Shown piece by piece: positions 1 to 6,069 of a stretch of DNA of 6,150 bases; the first letter of the stretch is position 1, and each line of letters opens with the position of its first letter. The notes below the pieces were generated by a model that searched no databases, had not been told where the DNA came from, and worked only from the letters and a program-made list of their open reading frames with translations. Both the position numbers and the translations under genes were made by a program. Where the stretch lies: positions 1-6,150 of the forward strand of contig DAIERC010000249.1 of the NCBI GenBank assembly GCA_027347125.1, given 5' to 3'. This DNA comes from Ignavibacteriales bacterium (lineage in GTDB: Bacteria; Bacteroidota; Ignavibacteria; Ignavibacteriales; Ignavibacteriaceae).

Positions 1-596
1 TTAGTCGCATGATCTGCGAGCCTTTCAATTTGTCTTGCCAAAACAATAAGATGCGCACACGCTTCGGCAATTTCAGGATTAGCTTTTATTTTATCTACAA
101 GCTGATTAAAGATTTTCTTATTAAGATCATCAACGATATCATCATTTACCCAGATAGATTTAGCAAGCTCGAGATCGCGGTTGATAAATGAAGTAATCGC
201 ATCCTTAACCATAAGGCGTGCAATCTTAGCCATTTCCGGGAGATCAGTTTGAACAATTATATCGCGGGAATTATCCGTTTTTTTAATTCTCTGAACAATG
301 TTAACTGCAATATCGCCGCATCTTTCAAGCTGGCTGTCTATTTTAATTGCGGTTAGAATAAAACGAAGATCGCTTGCAACCGGCTGATAAAGCGCTAACA
401 GATTTTCGGATTGCGCCATTATCAAATTATCGTAAGCATCAACTTCCCTATCTCTTTGCTTTACGGTTTTATAAAGCCTGGCCTCGGGGTCTTCCATATC
501 TTTAAAGCTGTTTTCCACCTGCTCATCAACAATAGAAGCCATCTTGTTTATGGCAGTTTTTAATTCTTCAAATTCTTTTTCAAAATGTCTTTCCAT
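1..596 (-). CDS. phoU: PhoU, phosphate signalling regulator (C-terminus cut by window edge)
   Basis: The first 198 codons, translated by hand from the ATG at 596, are open to the window edge. PhoU is a cytoplasmic all-helical protein that connects the PstSCAB transporter to the PhoR-type sensor kinase and represses the Pho response when phosphate is plentiful. Both copies of the family's metal-binding E-x-x-x-D motif are visible: E91-R-C-G-D95 and E191-R-L-A-D195, one per three-helix half. The N-terminus (MERHFEKEFEELK) is typical of the family. PhoU is usually about 215-235 residues, so some 20-35 residues are missing only because the window ends. It follows pstB after a 128-base gap and is probably the last gene of the operon. 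No strong Shine-Dalgarno is seen; GGCAG lies about 7 bases before the ATG. Family assignment is firm; the exact start is likely but not proven. Confidence 0.95.
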   Translation of the reverse strand, partial: MERHFEKEFEELKTAINKMASIVDEQVENSFKDMEDPEARLYKTVKQRDREVDAYDNLIMAQSENLLALYQPVASDLRFILTAIKIDSQLERCGDIAVNIVQRIKKTDNSRDIIVQTDLPEMAKIARLMVKDAITSFINRDLELAKSIWVNDDIVDDLNKKIFNQLVDKIKANPEIAEACAHLIVLARQIERLADHAT

Positions 597-724
597 ATAG
601 CGCTGCCATTTGTTAAATTATTTTTTATAAATTAGTTTAAATTAAAAAGTCTAACCCTTTATCTTGCACTTGAACTCACTTTTGTTCAAGGATAACATTT
701 TATTTTTTAATGATTCCTAAAAAT
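597..724. other. pstB-phoU intergenic gap
   Basis: These 128 AT-rich bases separate pstB from phoU, whereas pstS-pstC-pstA-pstB are packed with overlaps or a 5-base gap. Apart from the inverted repeat at 669-690 there is a single TTAACA (minus strand, 611-616) but no second copy 11 bases away. I found no convincing -35/-10 pair for a separate phoU promoter. Readthrough from pstB is the simplest reading. Confidence 0.5.
669..690 (-). repeat. Perfect 7-bp inverted repeat between pstB and phoU
   Basis: CTTGAAC (669-675) and GTTCAAG (684-690) are exact reverse complements around an 8-base loop, starting about 35 bases after the pstB stop. On the transcribed (minus) strand the stem is followed by TGCAAGATAAAG, not a run of T, so it does not look like an intrinsic terminator. 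It could be an mRNA stem that protects the upstream message or lowers phoU expression, or a protein-binding site. Presence is seen directly; function is inference. Confidence 0.45.
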
Positions 725-1534
725 TTAACCGAACCTGCCTGTAATATAATCTTCTGTTTGTTTTTTGTCAGGAGCAGTGAACATTTTTTTTGTATCGGAG
801 TATTCAACTAATTCGCCCATATAAAAGAAGGCAGTATAATCGCTAACTCTTGCTGCCTGCTGCATATTATGGGTAACGATAATAATTGTAAAATCTTTTT
901 TGAGCTCAAAAATTAATTCTTCAATTTTTGCTGTAGAAATAGGATCGAGCGCGCTTGCCGGTTCATCCATAAGAATTACGTCCGGGTTAACGGCAATAGT
1001 ACGGGCAATGCAAAGGCGCTGTTGCTGCCCACCGGAGATATTAGCGCCGGAATCGTTCAGGTTATCTTTTACTTCATCCCAGAGCGCGGCAGCCTTCAAA
1101 CTTTTCTCAACAATTTCCTTTAAAGCTTTCCTGTTTCTAAAACCGTTTAGCTTTAGCCCGGCAACTACATTGTTAAAGATTGACATTGTAGGAAAAGGAT
1201 TTGGCTTTTGGAATACCATACCGATCTTTCTTCTTAGGTAAACCGGATCAAGTTTCATTATATCTTCACCGTCAAGAAAAATATTACCGGTGATGGTTCC
1301 GCCGACAACTTCGTGCATGCGGTTTATACTTCTTAAAAAAGTAGATTTTCCGCAGCCGGAAGGACCTATAATCGCAACAACTTTTTTCTCCGGAAGTTCA
1401 ATTGAAATATTTTTTAAAACTTTTGTCTTTCCGAAAAATGCACTTAAATCTTTAACAGAAATTTTACTGGCCATTTGGGGTTGTATATTTTCTTCAACTA
1501 TTGCGGATATATCTATTTGTTCGTTTATCTTCAT
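725..1534 (-). CDS. pstB: PstB, phosphate ABC transporter ATPase
   Basis: PstB is the cytoplasmic ATP-hydrolysing subunit (a pair per transporter) that drives phosphate import through PstC/PstA. The 269 residues contain every ABC motif in order: Walker A GPSGCGKST (57-65), Q-loop Q109 in VFQKPNPFP, signature ISGGQQQR (166-173), Walker B VILMDE (186-191) with catalytic E191, D-loop SALD (194-197) and switch H222. The QKPNPFP and QQQRLCIAR wording is characteristic of PstB within the ABC superfamily. Signature position 1 is Ile rather than the usual Leu. The first 20 residues form an acidic extension before MASKISVKDL, where many homologues begin. The ATG at 1534 is preferred because it sits 5 bases after the pstA stop with a weak AAGACG upstream, while Met21 has no visible ribosome site. 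Confidence 0.97.
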   Translation of the reverse strand: MKINEQIDISAIVEENIQPQMASKISVKDLSAFFGKTKVLKNISIELPEKKVVAIIGPSGCGKSTFLRSINRMHEVVGGTITGNIFLDGEDIMKLDPVYLRRKIGMVFQKPNPFPTMSIFNNVVAGLKLNGFRNRKALKEIVEKSLKAAALWDEVKDNLNDSGANISGGQQQRLCIARTIAVNPDVILMDEPASALDPISTAKIEELIFELKKDFTIIIVTHNMQQAARVSDYTAFFYMGELVEYSDTKKMFTAPDKKQTEDYITGRFG

Positions 1535-1539
1535 TTAAA

Positions 1540-2403
1540 TTACGTCTTATATTTTGAGCGAGTTATAATTCTAAATATCAAACTAAGCAAAGAAATTAAA
1601 AGAATTAATACCAGCGCTGCAGTCCAAGCTTGGTCATTCCAATCCTTAAAAGGGGCTGTAGAATACTCATAAATATAAACCGTTAAGGAAGCTATCGGCT
1701 GAAAAACATTTGTGGACCAGAACCTATTTCCAAGGGCGGTAAATAAAAGCGGTGCCGTTTCACCGGCAGCCCTTGAAAGTCCCAGTAAGATACCTGTCGC
1801 AATTCCCTTCCAGGCTGTTTTTAAAACAATCATTACTGTTGTTTTCCATTTGGGAATTCCGAGCGCCAGCCCGGCTTCTCTATAAGAATGAGGCACCAGC
1901 TTAATCATTTCTTCGGTGGTACGCGTAATTGTCGGTATCATCAATATTGCTAACGCAACACCGCCAGCAAGAGCGGAAAAATGTTTCATGGGAATTACAA
2001 CCAGCGTGTATGCAACAACTCCAACTACTATCGAAGGAACGCCGCTTAATACATCTGTTAGGAAGCGTACCAAAGCGCCAAATTTATTTTTTCCGAATTC
2101 GGAAAGATAAGTACCGGTCATTATTCCTACCGGAATTCCTATTCCGCCGCCAATGGCGATTAATATTAGAGTACCGACAATGGCATTAACCATACCGCCG
2201 CCGGACTCACCAACGGGCGTTGGTAATTTTGTAAAAAAGTCTATGTTTAAGTGCGCTATACCCTGGGCAATGGTATAATAAAAAATCAATATCAGGGGTA
2301 TAATGGTTATTACAGCCGCTGAAAACGAAACGAAAAGCATAAGGATATTTGTAGCTTTTCTTCTAAAGTAATTAAAACTTATTGTTTTATTTTTTACTTC
2401 CAT
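1540..2403 (-). CDS. pstA: PstA, phosphate ABC transporter permease
   Basis: PstA is one of the two inner-membrane subunits that form the phosphate channel, partnered by PstC. The 287 residues start with a short basic cytoplasmic tail, then a membrane segment at about 20-43. A periplasmic loop follows, and the permease core begins near residue 72. Family landmarks are SGVPSIVVG (120-128), the EAA-type coupling loop YREAGLALGIPKWK (174-187) that docks on PstB, and SRAAGETAPLLFT (210-222). Length and layout are normal for PstA. The ATG overlaps the end of pstC by 10 bases, a spacing typical of translational coupling. GGAG (2416-2419) lies 12 bases before the start, slightly far for a Shine-Dalgarno. 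PstC carries the distinct IGETMAVTMVIGN wording, so the A/C assignment is secure. Confidence 0.96.
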   Translation of the reverse strand: MEVKNKTISFNYFRRKATNILMLFVSFSAAVITIIPLILIFYYTIAQGIAHLNIDFFTKLPTPVGESGGGMVNAIVGTLILIAIGGGIGIPVGIMTGTYLSEFGKNKFGALVRFLTDVLSGVPSIVVGVVAYTLVVIPMKHFSALAGGVALAILMIPTITRTTEEMIKLVPHSYREAGLALGIPKWKTTVMIVLKTAWKGIATGILLGLSRAAGETAPLLFTALGNRFWSTNVFQPIASLTVYIYEYSTAPFKDWNDQAWTAALVLILLISLLSLIFRIITRSKYKT

Positions 2404-3419
2404 TTACGCTCGGTACTCCAAACAAGTAAATGCGCAAGCATATTTATTAAGATTGTTATTATAAACAATACAAGCGCCAGTTCTATCAAAGCATTTAAAT
2501 ACAAATCCGTTGTAGCTTCAGTAAACTCATTTGCAAGTACGCTTGCCATGGTATATGAAGGATCAAATAAAGAGGCAGAAATACCCGCGCGATTACCGAT
2601 AACCATTGTTACAGCCATTGTTTCTCCAATAGCTCTTCCGAAGCCCAGCATAATTGCTCCAAGCAAACCGGACCTGGCGTTGGACAAAACAATCTTGGTA
2701 ACTTCCCATCTTGTTGCGCCCAGAGCATAAGCTGCTTCTCTTTGAGCATCGGGAACGGATTTTAAAATGTCTCTGGAAATTGATGATATTATCGGCAGAA
2801 CCATAATTGATAAAATAAGGCCTGCCGCCAGCATACCGTATCCATAAGGCGCACCTTGAAAAAAAGGCGAGTTCGGAAATTCATTTTGTAAAAACGGCTC
2901 AACCACATCACGAAGCCACGGGACCAATACAAATATTCCCCAAAGGCCGTATATTACGCTGGGAATTCCGGCAAGCAACTCAGTTAAAAAAGATAACGGT
3001 TTTTCGAGCCAGGCCGGTGCTAGTTCCGATAAAAAGACAGCGACACTTAATCCTAGCGGCACCGCAATTATTAATCCGATTAATGAGGATACTATCGTCC
3101 CGAAGATCATCGGCAGTGCGCCAAACACCTGGGTAATGGCGGGGTCCCATGTGGAATTTACCAAAAAGTTCAACCCGAACTGTTTGATGGATAAAACAGA
3201 ATGGGAATACATTTCCCATCCCATAAAAATAACAAGCGAAAAGACTAACACCGCAAAAAGCAGTGTTAGTCTTTCAAAAATTATATCGCCGAGATTATTA
3301 TTCCCAAGTATTTTGTTTAAGAAACCTGAAGTTTTTTTTTCTTTACTCTTCTTAAAATAACTCTGAATCTTCTCGAACGATTCTCTTTCCTTTAAACTTT
3401 CACCAGGACTATTCAACAC
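2394..3419 (-). CDS. pstC: PstC, phosphate ABC transporter permease (GTG start)
   Basis: PstC is the second channel-forming inner-membrane subunit. The 341 residues begin with a hydrophilic, charged tail of about 46 residues (rich in K and E), longer than in E. coli PstC. The first membrane segment is at about 51-67, followed by a periplasmic loop with TWDP (90-93) and the permease core. Landmarks are LAGIPSVIYGLWG (149-161), the EAA-type loop REAAYALGATRWE (227-239) that contacts PstB, and GRAIGETMAVTMVIGN (261-276). The start is GTG, and its G is also the last base of the pstS TAG stop. GGGAAG lies 8 bases upstream and there is no ATG before Met66, well inside the first membrane helix, so GTG is the best choice. 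The end overlaps pstA by 10 bases. Confidence 0.96.
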   Translation of the reverse strand: MLNSPGESLKERESFEKIQSYFKKSKEKKTSGFLNKILGNNNLGDIIFERLTLLFAVLVFSLVIFMGWEMYSHSVLSIKQFGLNFLVNSTWDPAITQVFGALPMIFGTIVSSLIGLIIAVPLGLSVAVFLSELAPAWLEKPLSFLTELLAGIPSVIYGLWGIFVLVPWLRDVVEPFLQNEFPNSPFFQGAPYGYGMLAAGLILSIMVLPIISSISRDILKSVPDAQREAAYALGATRWEVTKIVLSNARSGLLGAIMLGFGRAIGETMAVTMVIGNRAGISASLFDPSYTMASVLANEFTEATTDLYLNALIELALVLFIITILINMLAHLLVWSTERKWK

Positions 3420-4468
3420 TAAAGTTTCTTCCCGTTACTGGTAATTAAATTTATTTTTTCAAGGTCAAGCTTTTGTACTTGTTTTGGAAGAGGAGCATAA
3501 TAAAGGCTTGTTGCATCTGCCTGGCCCTTTGTTACAGCCCATTTCAAGAACTTAACAAGCGCTGCGGCATGTGAATAATCTTTAATATCTTTCGGAACAA
3601 CAATCCACGAAAATCCTGATATCGGATAAGAATTTTTTCCGTCGGCGTTTGTAATAACAGCACGTAAATCTTTGGGCATATTCTTTGCAGCACCTGCAGC
3701 AGCATCGGAAACCGTATTAAAGTTTACGTCAACAAAATTTCCATCCTTATTTTTCATTAAGCAATAAGGCAGATTATTTTGTTTTGCATACGCTAATTCG
3801 ATATAACCAATTGCTCCCTGAGTTTGTGCAATTAAACCCGCAACACCTTCTGTTCCTTTTGCGCCAAGCCCTACCGGCCAATTAACCGAAGTACTATTAC
3901 CAACCTTCTTTGCCCATTCAGGGCTTACTTTTGATAAATAACTTGTGAAAATAAATGAAGTACCGCTGCCTTCGGAACGGTGCGCAACTAGAATAGCTTT
4001 ATTCGGAAGATTTTTCCCGGGGTTTAATTTTACAATTCGGGGATCGTTCCACTTTGTAATTTTGCCAAGATAAATATCAGCAAGAGCTGCACCGTCAAGT
4101 TTTAGCCCCTGCCCTACCGAAGGAAGATTATAAGTAATTGCCACGCCTCCCATAATAATAGGAATGTGGATTATTTCGGTGCCTCTTTTCTCATTAAATG
4201 TTTTCATTTGTTCTTCGGTTAATGGAGCATCCGAAGCGCCAAAATCAACTGTTCCAACGGTTACCTGCTGAATTCCGCCGCCGCTGCCGATAGAAGCATA
4301 ATTTATTTGAACGCCGGTCATTTTATTATAAACATCAAACCATTTGGAAAATATAGGGTAATCAAATGTAGAACCGGCTCCGGTAAGTTTTACCTGAGCG
4401 TTGGAATTAATGGAAAAGGCTCCCATTAATAAGGCAAACATTGTAATATAAAACATTTTCATTTTCAT
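3419..4468 (-). CDS. pstS: PstS, periplasmic phosphate-binding protein
   Basis: PstS captures phosphate in the periplasm and delivers it to PstC/PstA. The 349 residues start with a Sec signal peptide (basic MKMKM, hydrophobic core to about 18, likely cleavage after SNA at 24); there is no lipobox Cys, so it should be soluble. Phosphate ligands known from E. coli PstS can be matched by eye: T34-F35 in GAGSTF, S62 in IGSGGG, D80 in DFGASDAPL, and R164 with S168-G169-T170 in HRSEGSGTSF. WPVGLGAKGTEGVA and QGAIGYIELAYAKQNN are also strongly conserved. One difference is E166 where the E. coli protein has Asp137. AAAGGT precedes the ATG at normal spacing. ATG codons at positions 3 and 5 are alternative starts that would hardly change the signal peptide. 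A two-site PHO box lies upstream, and the TAG stop shares its G with the pstC start. Confidence 0.97.
   Translation of the reverse strand: MKMKMFYITMFALLMGAFSINSNAQVKLTGAGSTFDYPIFSKWFDVYNKMTGVQINYASIGSGGGIQQVTVGTVDFGASDAPLTEEQMKTFNEKRGTEIIHIPIIMGGVAITYNLPSVGQGLKLDGAALADIYLGKITKWNDPRIVKLNPGKNLPNKAILVAHRSEGSGTSFIFTSYLSKVSPEWAKKVGNSTSVNWPVGLGAKGTEGVAGLIAQTQGAIGYIELAYAKQNNLPYCLMKNKDGNFVDVNFNTVSDAAAGAAKNMPKDLRAVITNADGKNSYPISGFSWIVVPKDIKDYSHAAALVKFLKWAVTKGQADATSLYYAPLPKQVQKLDLEKINLITSNGKKL
3428..3433 (-). promoter_or_regulatory. Ribosome binding site of pstC, inside the end of pstS
   Basis: GGGAAG on the minus strand lies 8 bases before the GTG at 3419, within the last codons of pstS. It is the evidence that decides the non-ATG start, and it implies that ribosomes ending pstS can restart on pstC. 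Confidence 0.6.
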
Positions 4469-4505
4469 AATATAGTACCTTTAATTTTAATTAAGTAAAA
4501 AAATA

Positions 4506-4523
4506 TTGTTAATAAATTGTTAA
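4506..4523 (-). promoter_or_regulatory. Putative PHO box of pstS (two TTAACA half-sites, 11-bp period)
   Basis: On the minus strand TTAACA occurs at 4523-4518 and again at 4512-4507, starts exactly 11 bases apart, in the order TTAACA-ATTTA-TTAACA. Response regulators of the PhoB/PhoP family bind 11-bp direct repeats; the Bacillus PhoP repeat is TTAACA-like, and the opposite strand here resembles the E. coli CTGTCAT repeat. The proximal half-site ends 38 bases before the pstS ATG. The -10 is unclear: TACTTA starts 9 bases downstream, and TAAAAT (4489-4484) fits the consensus better but lies 17 bases away. Confidence 0.6.
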
Positions 4524-4533
4524 ATCTTTAAGA

Positions 4534-4550
4534 GCTATAATTTTTATAGC
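4534..4550 (-). repeat. Perfect 7-bp inverted repeat after the porin gene
   Basis: GCTATAA (4534-4540) and TTATAGC (4544-4550) pair perfectly around a 3-base loop, 24 bases after the porin stop. Only two of the seven pairs at each arm are G/C, and the minus strand continues TCTTAAAG with no T-run, so a strong intrinsic terminator is unlikely. It may be a weak attenuator or an mRNA 3' stem that sets porin and pstS levels apart. Confidence 0.4.
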
Positions 4551-4574
4551 ATCCGTACCCAAAACAAATTCTTG

Positions 4575-5600
4575 TTAGAAGCTGAAAAAGAAAGTTCCTC
4601 TAAGCAAAACATCGGCTTTAGAACCTGAAAGTCCATAAGAAGTATATTCGATGTTAGGCATTATATGAACATTTTTTCTAACTGCAAAATCAAGCGCGCC
4701 CATTACAAAACTTTGAGTGCTGTTCGCAATAGTAGTGTTTTTATTATTTGAGTCAGGTGTATAATTATCATACCTTGCAACAAGACGGATATTATCGGCA
4801 AGCGCAACCCAACCGTTAAAGCTTATTCCGTTTCTTTCCAGTGTTGATCCGTTTGCTTCGCCATGATCTATTGCGTTTAAGAATCCTTGAACGCCAATAC
4901 TAAAATCACTGTTTGCATAATTAACAATTAGGTCGCCGGTTTTACCATATTGAGATTTTGGAGCGCCATAATACTGCCCGTTAAGTAATATCGTTAATTC
5001 TTTCATAGGATTAAATTGCAAGAAAAGGTACCCGGATTTAAATCTTGCCTGGCTTGCATTAGTTGCGGTACCGGGTAAGAAAGTGTCGCTATTGCCGGTA
5101 TTGTTGCCAAGTAATAGTCCAGCAGAAAATGCATCTGAAAATTTTTGAGTAAGAGAAATTCCCAAATCTCTTGATGCGCTGATTCCGTGCAAATCCTGAA
5201 TGGTTTTTTCAAGCGGACGATAGCCAAAAATTCCCTCCGCCATATTTATATTCCATGTGCCCTGCAAACCAATAATAAGATCGCCGTTACCAACATTTTT
5301 GAAATCTAAAAATGCATCTTTAACCATAGTAGATAATTTCCCGTTGCCAAGGTTTGAAGCCGTTGGGTCCGATTCCAAACGGAACCTAGCCCAAATACCA
5401 TCTGAGACATTATAATCAGCAGTTAAATAAATTCTTCTAAACTCAAAAGCCTGCAGATCTTTTTGGGTTTGATCATGATATTGTTGAACATAGTAATAAT
5501 CACCGAACATTAAACCACTGAACTTTGGCATATTGCTTTGTGCATTAGCTACCGACGCCAAAAGTAAAAATGAGCAAATTATTGTAACGAGGTATTTCAT
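4575..5600 (-). CDS. Outer-membrane beta-barrel porin, likely phosphate-starvation induced
   Basis: The 341 residues start with a Sec signal peptide (MKYLVTIICSFLLLASVANA, likely cleavage after A20; C9 is not in a lipobox). The mature part has alternating hydrophobic/polar strands and ends GTFFFSF, with a C-terminal Phe as expected for assembly by the BAM machinery. FEFRRIYLTADYNVSDGIWARFRLESD (about 53-79) resembles the N-terminal strands of the OprO/OprP-type porin family, whose Pseudomonas members are phosphate-selective; this resemblance is from memory, not a search. Its position before pstS and its five-site PHO box support a role in bringing phosphate across the outer membrane. Anion selectivity cannot be read from sequence alone. 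The ATG is preceded by TAAGGAT at close spacing. Alternatives are a general porin or another small barrel captured by the Pho regulon. Confidence 0.78.
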   Translation of the reverse strand: MKYLVTIICSFLLLASVANAQSNMPKFSGLMFGDYYYVQQYHDQTQKDLQAFEFRRIYLTADYNVSDGIWARFRLESDPTASNLGNGKLSTMVKDAFLDFKNVGNGDLIIGLQGTWNINMAEGIFGYRPLEKTIQDLHGISASRDLGISLTQKFSDAFSAGLLLGNNTGNSDTFLPGTATNASQARFKSGYLFLQFNPMKELTILLNGQYYGAPKSQYGKTGDLIVNYANSDFSIGVQGFLNAIDHGEANGSTLERNGISFNGWVALADNIRLVARYDNYTPDSNNKNTTIANSTQSFVMGALDFAVRKNVHIMPNIEYTSYGLSGSKADVLLRGTFFFSF

Positions 5601-5685
5601 ATTATCCTTACTTCGATTTGTTGTTAAATAGATTTATTAAAAATAAAAAAATTGTATTCTTCTAAGCGCAAAAATTTGATGCGTA

Positions 5686-5691
5686 ATTATA
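5686..5691 (-). promoter_or_regulatory. -10 element of the porin promoter (TATAAT)
   Basis: A perfect TATAAT reads on the minus strand at 5691-5686. The place 17 bases upstream (5714-5709) reads ACACGC, so there is no -35 box, as expected for a promoter that needs an activator. Transcription would begin near 5679, giving a leader of about 79 bases before the porin ATG. AT-rich DNA produces such hexamers by chance; its spacing from the PHO array is what supports it. Confidence 0.55.
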
Positions 5692-5700
5692 TGCATATTA

Positions 5701-5750
5701 GATTACCGGCGTGTTAACGAAGTATTACGGTTGTGTTAATAAATTATTAA
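5701..5750 (-). promoter_or_regulatory. Five-unit PHO-box-like array of the porin promoter
   Basis: Read on the plus strand, hexamers begin at 5701 (GATTAC), 5712 (TGTTAA), 5723 (TATTAC), 5734 (TGTTAA) and 5745 (TATTAA). All five share a TTA core at exactly 11-bp steps (5703, 5714, 5725, 5736, 5747), and two are identical to the half-sites of the pstS box. Direct repeats once per DNA turn are the binding pattern of PhoB/PhoP regulators. The unit nearest the gene ends 9 bases before TATAAT, close to the roughly 10 bases of E. coli Pho promoters. The outer units (GATTAC, TATTAC) are weaker, so three to five functional sites is a fair range. Confidence 0.68.
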
Positions 5751-6065
5751 GCGAAATGTCTGGAGGCTCTCAGGTTAGTTGTTTTCAGTGTGTTAGAACC
5801 ATAAATTGCATTATTTCTTGTTACAGGAAAACTCTACGGATCAGCATCTTTAATAGTATCATTCAATGCTGCGATATATCTTATTAGTTAGGAAGGAATA
5901 CGTTAAAATAAAAAGATGCGCCTATTTAGAAACAAAAACCGGTGAAGAATCTTTAAAATGCATAACCATTACCAGTTGCCTCATAATAAAACCTAACCAT
6001 GAGCAAGATATAAAAAATATTTATTACTCAAATTGAATTAAAAGAAGATTTTATTAACTTATCGT
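5751..6065. other. Divergent intergenic region without a supported gene
   Basis: This stretch separates the leftward pst locus from the rightward B12-riboswitch unit. The open frames are tiny: for example an ATG at 5925 stops after 9 codons. I saw no tRNA, terminator or strong repeat. A possible plus-strand promoter for the riboswitch transcript is TTGAAT (6033-6038) with TAACTT (6055-6060) at 16-base spacing, but the -10 is poor and it is not claimed as a separate feature. Confidence 0.5.
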
Positions 6066-6069
6066 CGTT

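Larger units (their letters stand above)
4469..4574. other. porin-pstS intergenic gap
   Basis: These 106 bases hold, in transcription order, a short A/T stem (4534-4550), a two-site PHO box (4507-4523) and the AT-rich pstS leader with its Shine-Dalgarno. The contents suggest that pstS has its own phosphate-responsive promoter besides any readthrough from the porin gene. Confidence 0.5.

Noticed and set aside
9..191. A 60-codon plus-strand frame at the left edge
   Set aside because: It is antisense to phoU, which translates cleanly with both metal motifs.
611..640. A TTAACA (minus strand) near the phoU start, as a possible third PHO box
   Set aside because: There is no second half-site at 11 bp; the next TTA cores are out of phase, and no good -10 follows.
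900..2189. Plus-strand open frames at 900-1241, 1290-1538, 1475-1672, 1916-2110 and 1929-2189
   Set aside because: They run opposite to the well-conserved pstB and pstA, have no recognisable domains or ribosome sites, and are shadow frames.
2548..3360. Open frames at 2548-2730 (+), 2980-3219 (-) and 3136-3360 (+)
   Set aside because: All lie inside pstC in other frames and have no independent support.
5003..5227. A 74-codon minus-strand frame inside the porin gene
   Set aside because: It is an alternative frame of the porin with no ribosome site or recognisable domain.
3419..5600. A new defence, mobile or otherwise undescribed multi-gene system
   Set aside because: Every gene fits phosphate uptake and its regulation; there are no transposases, integrases, toxin pairs, CRISPR repeats or unknown enzyme genes in the window.
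5621..5640. TGTTAA and TATTAA in the porin leader, resembling more PHO half-sites
   Set aside because: The TTA cores are 10 and 13 bases apart rather than 11, and they lie downstream of the predicted transcription start.
5980..6003. CTCAT/ATGAG inverted repeat on the plus strand
   Set aside because: Only 5 bp with a 14-base loop and no T-run; too weak for a terminator or operator.
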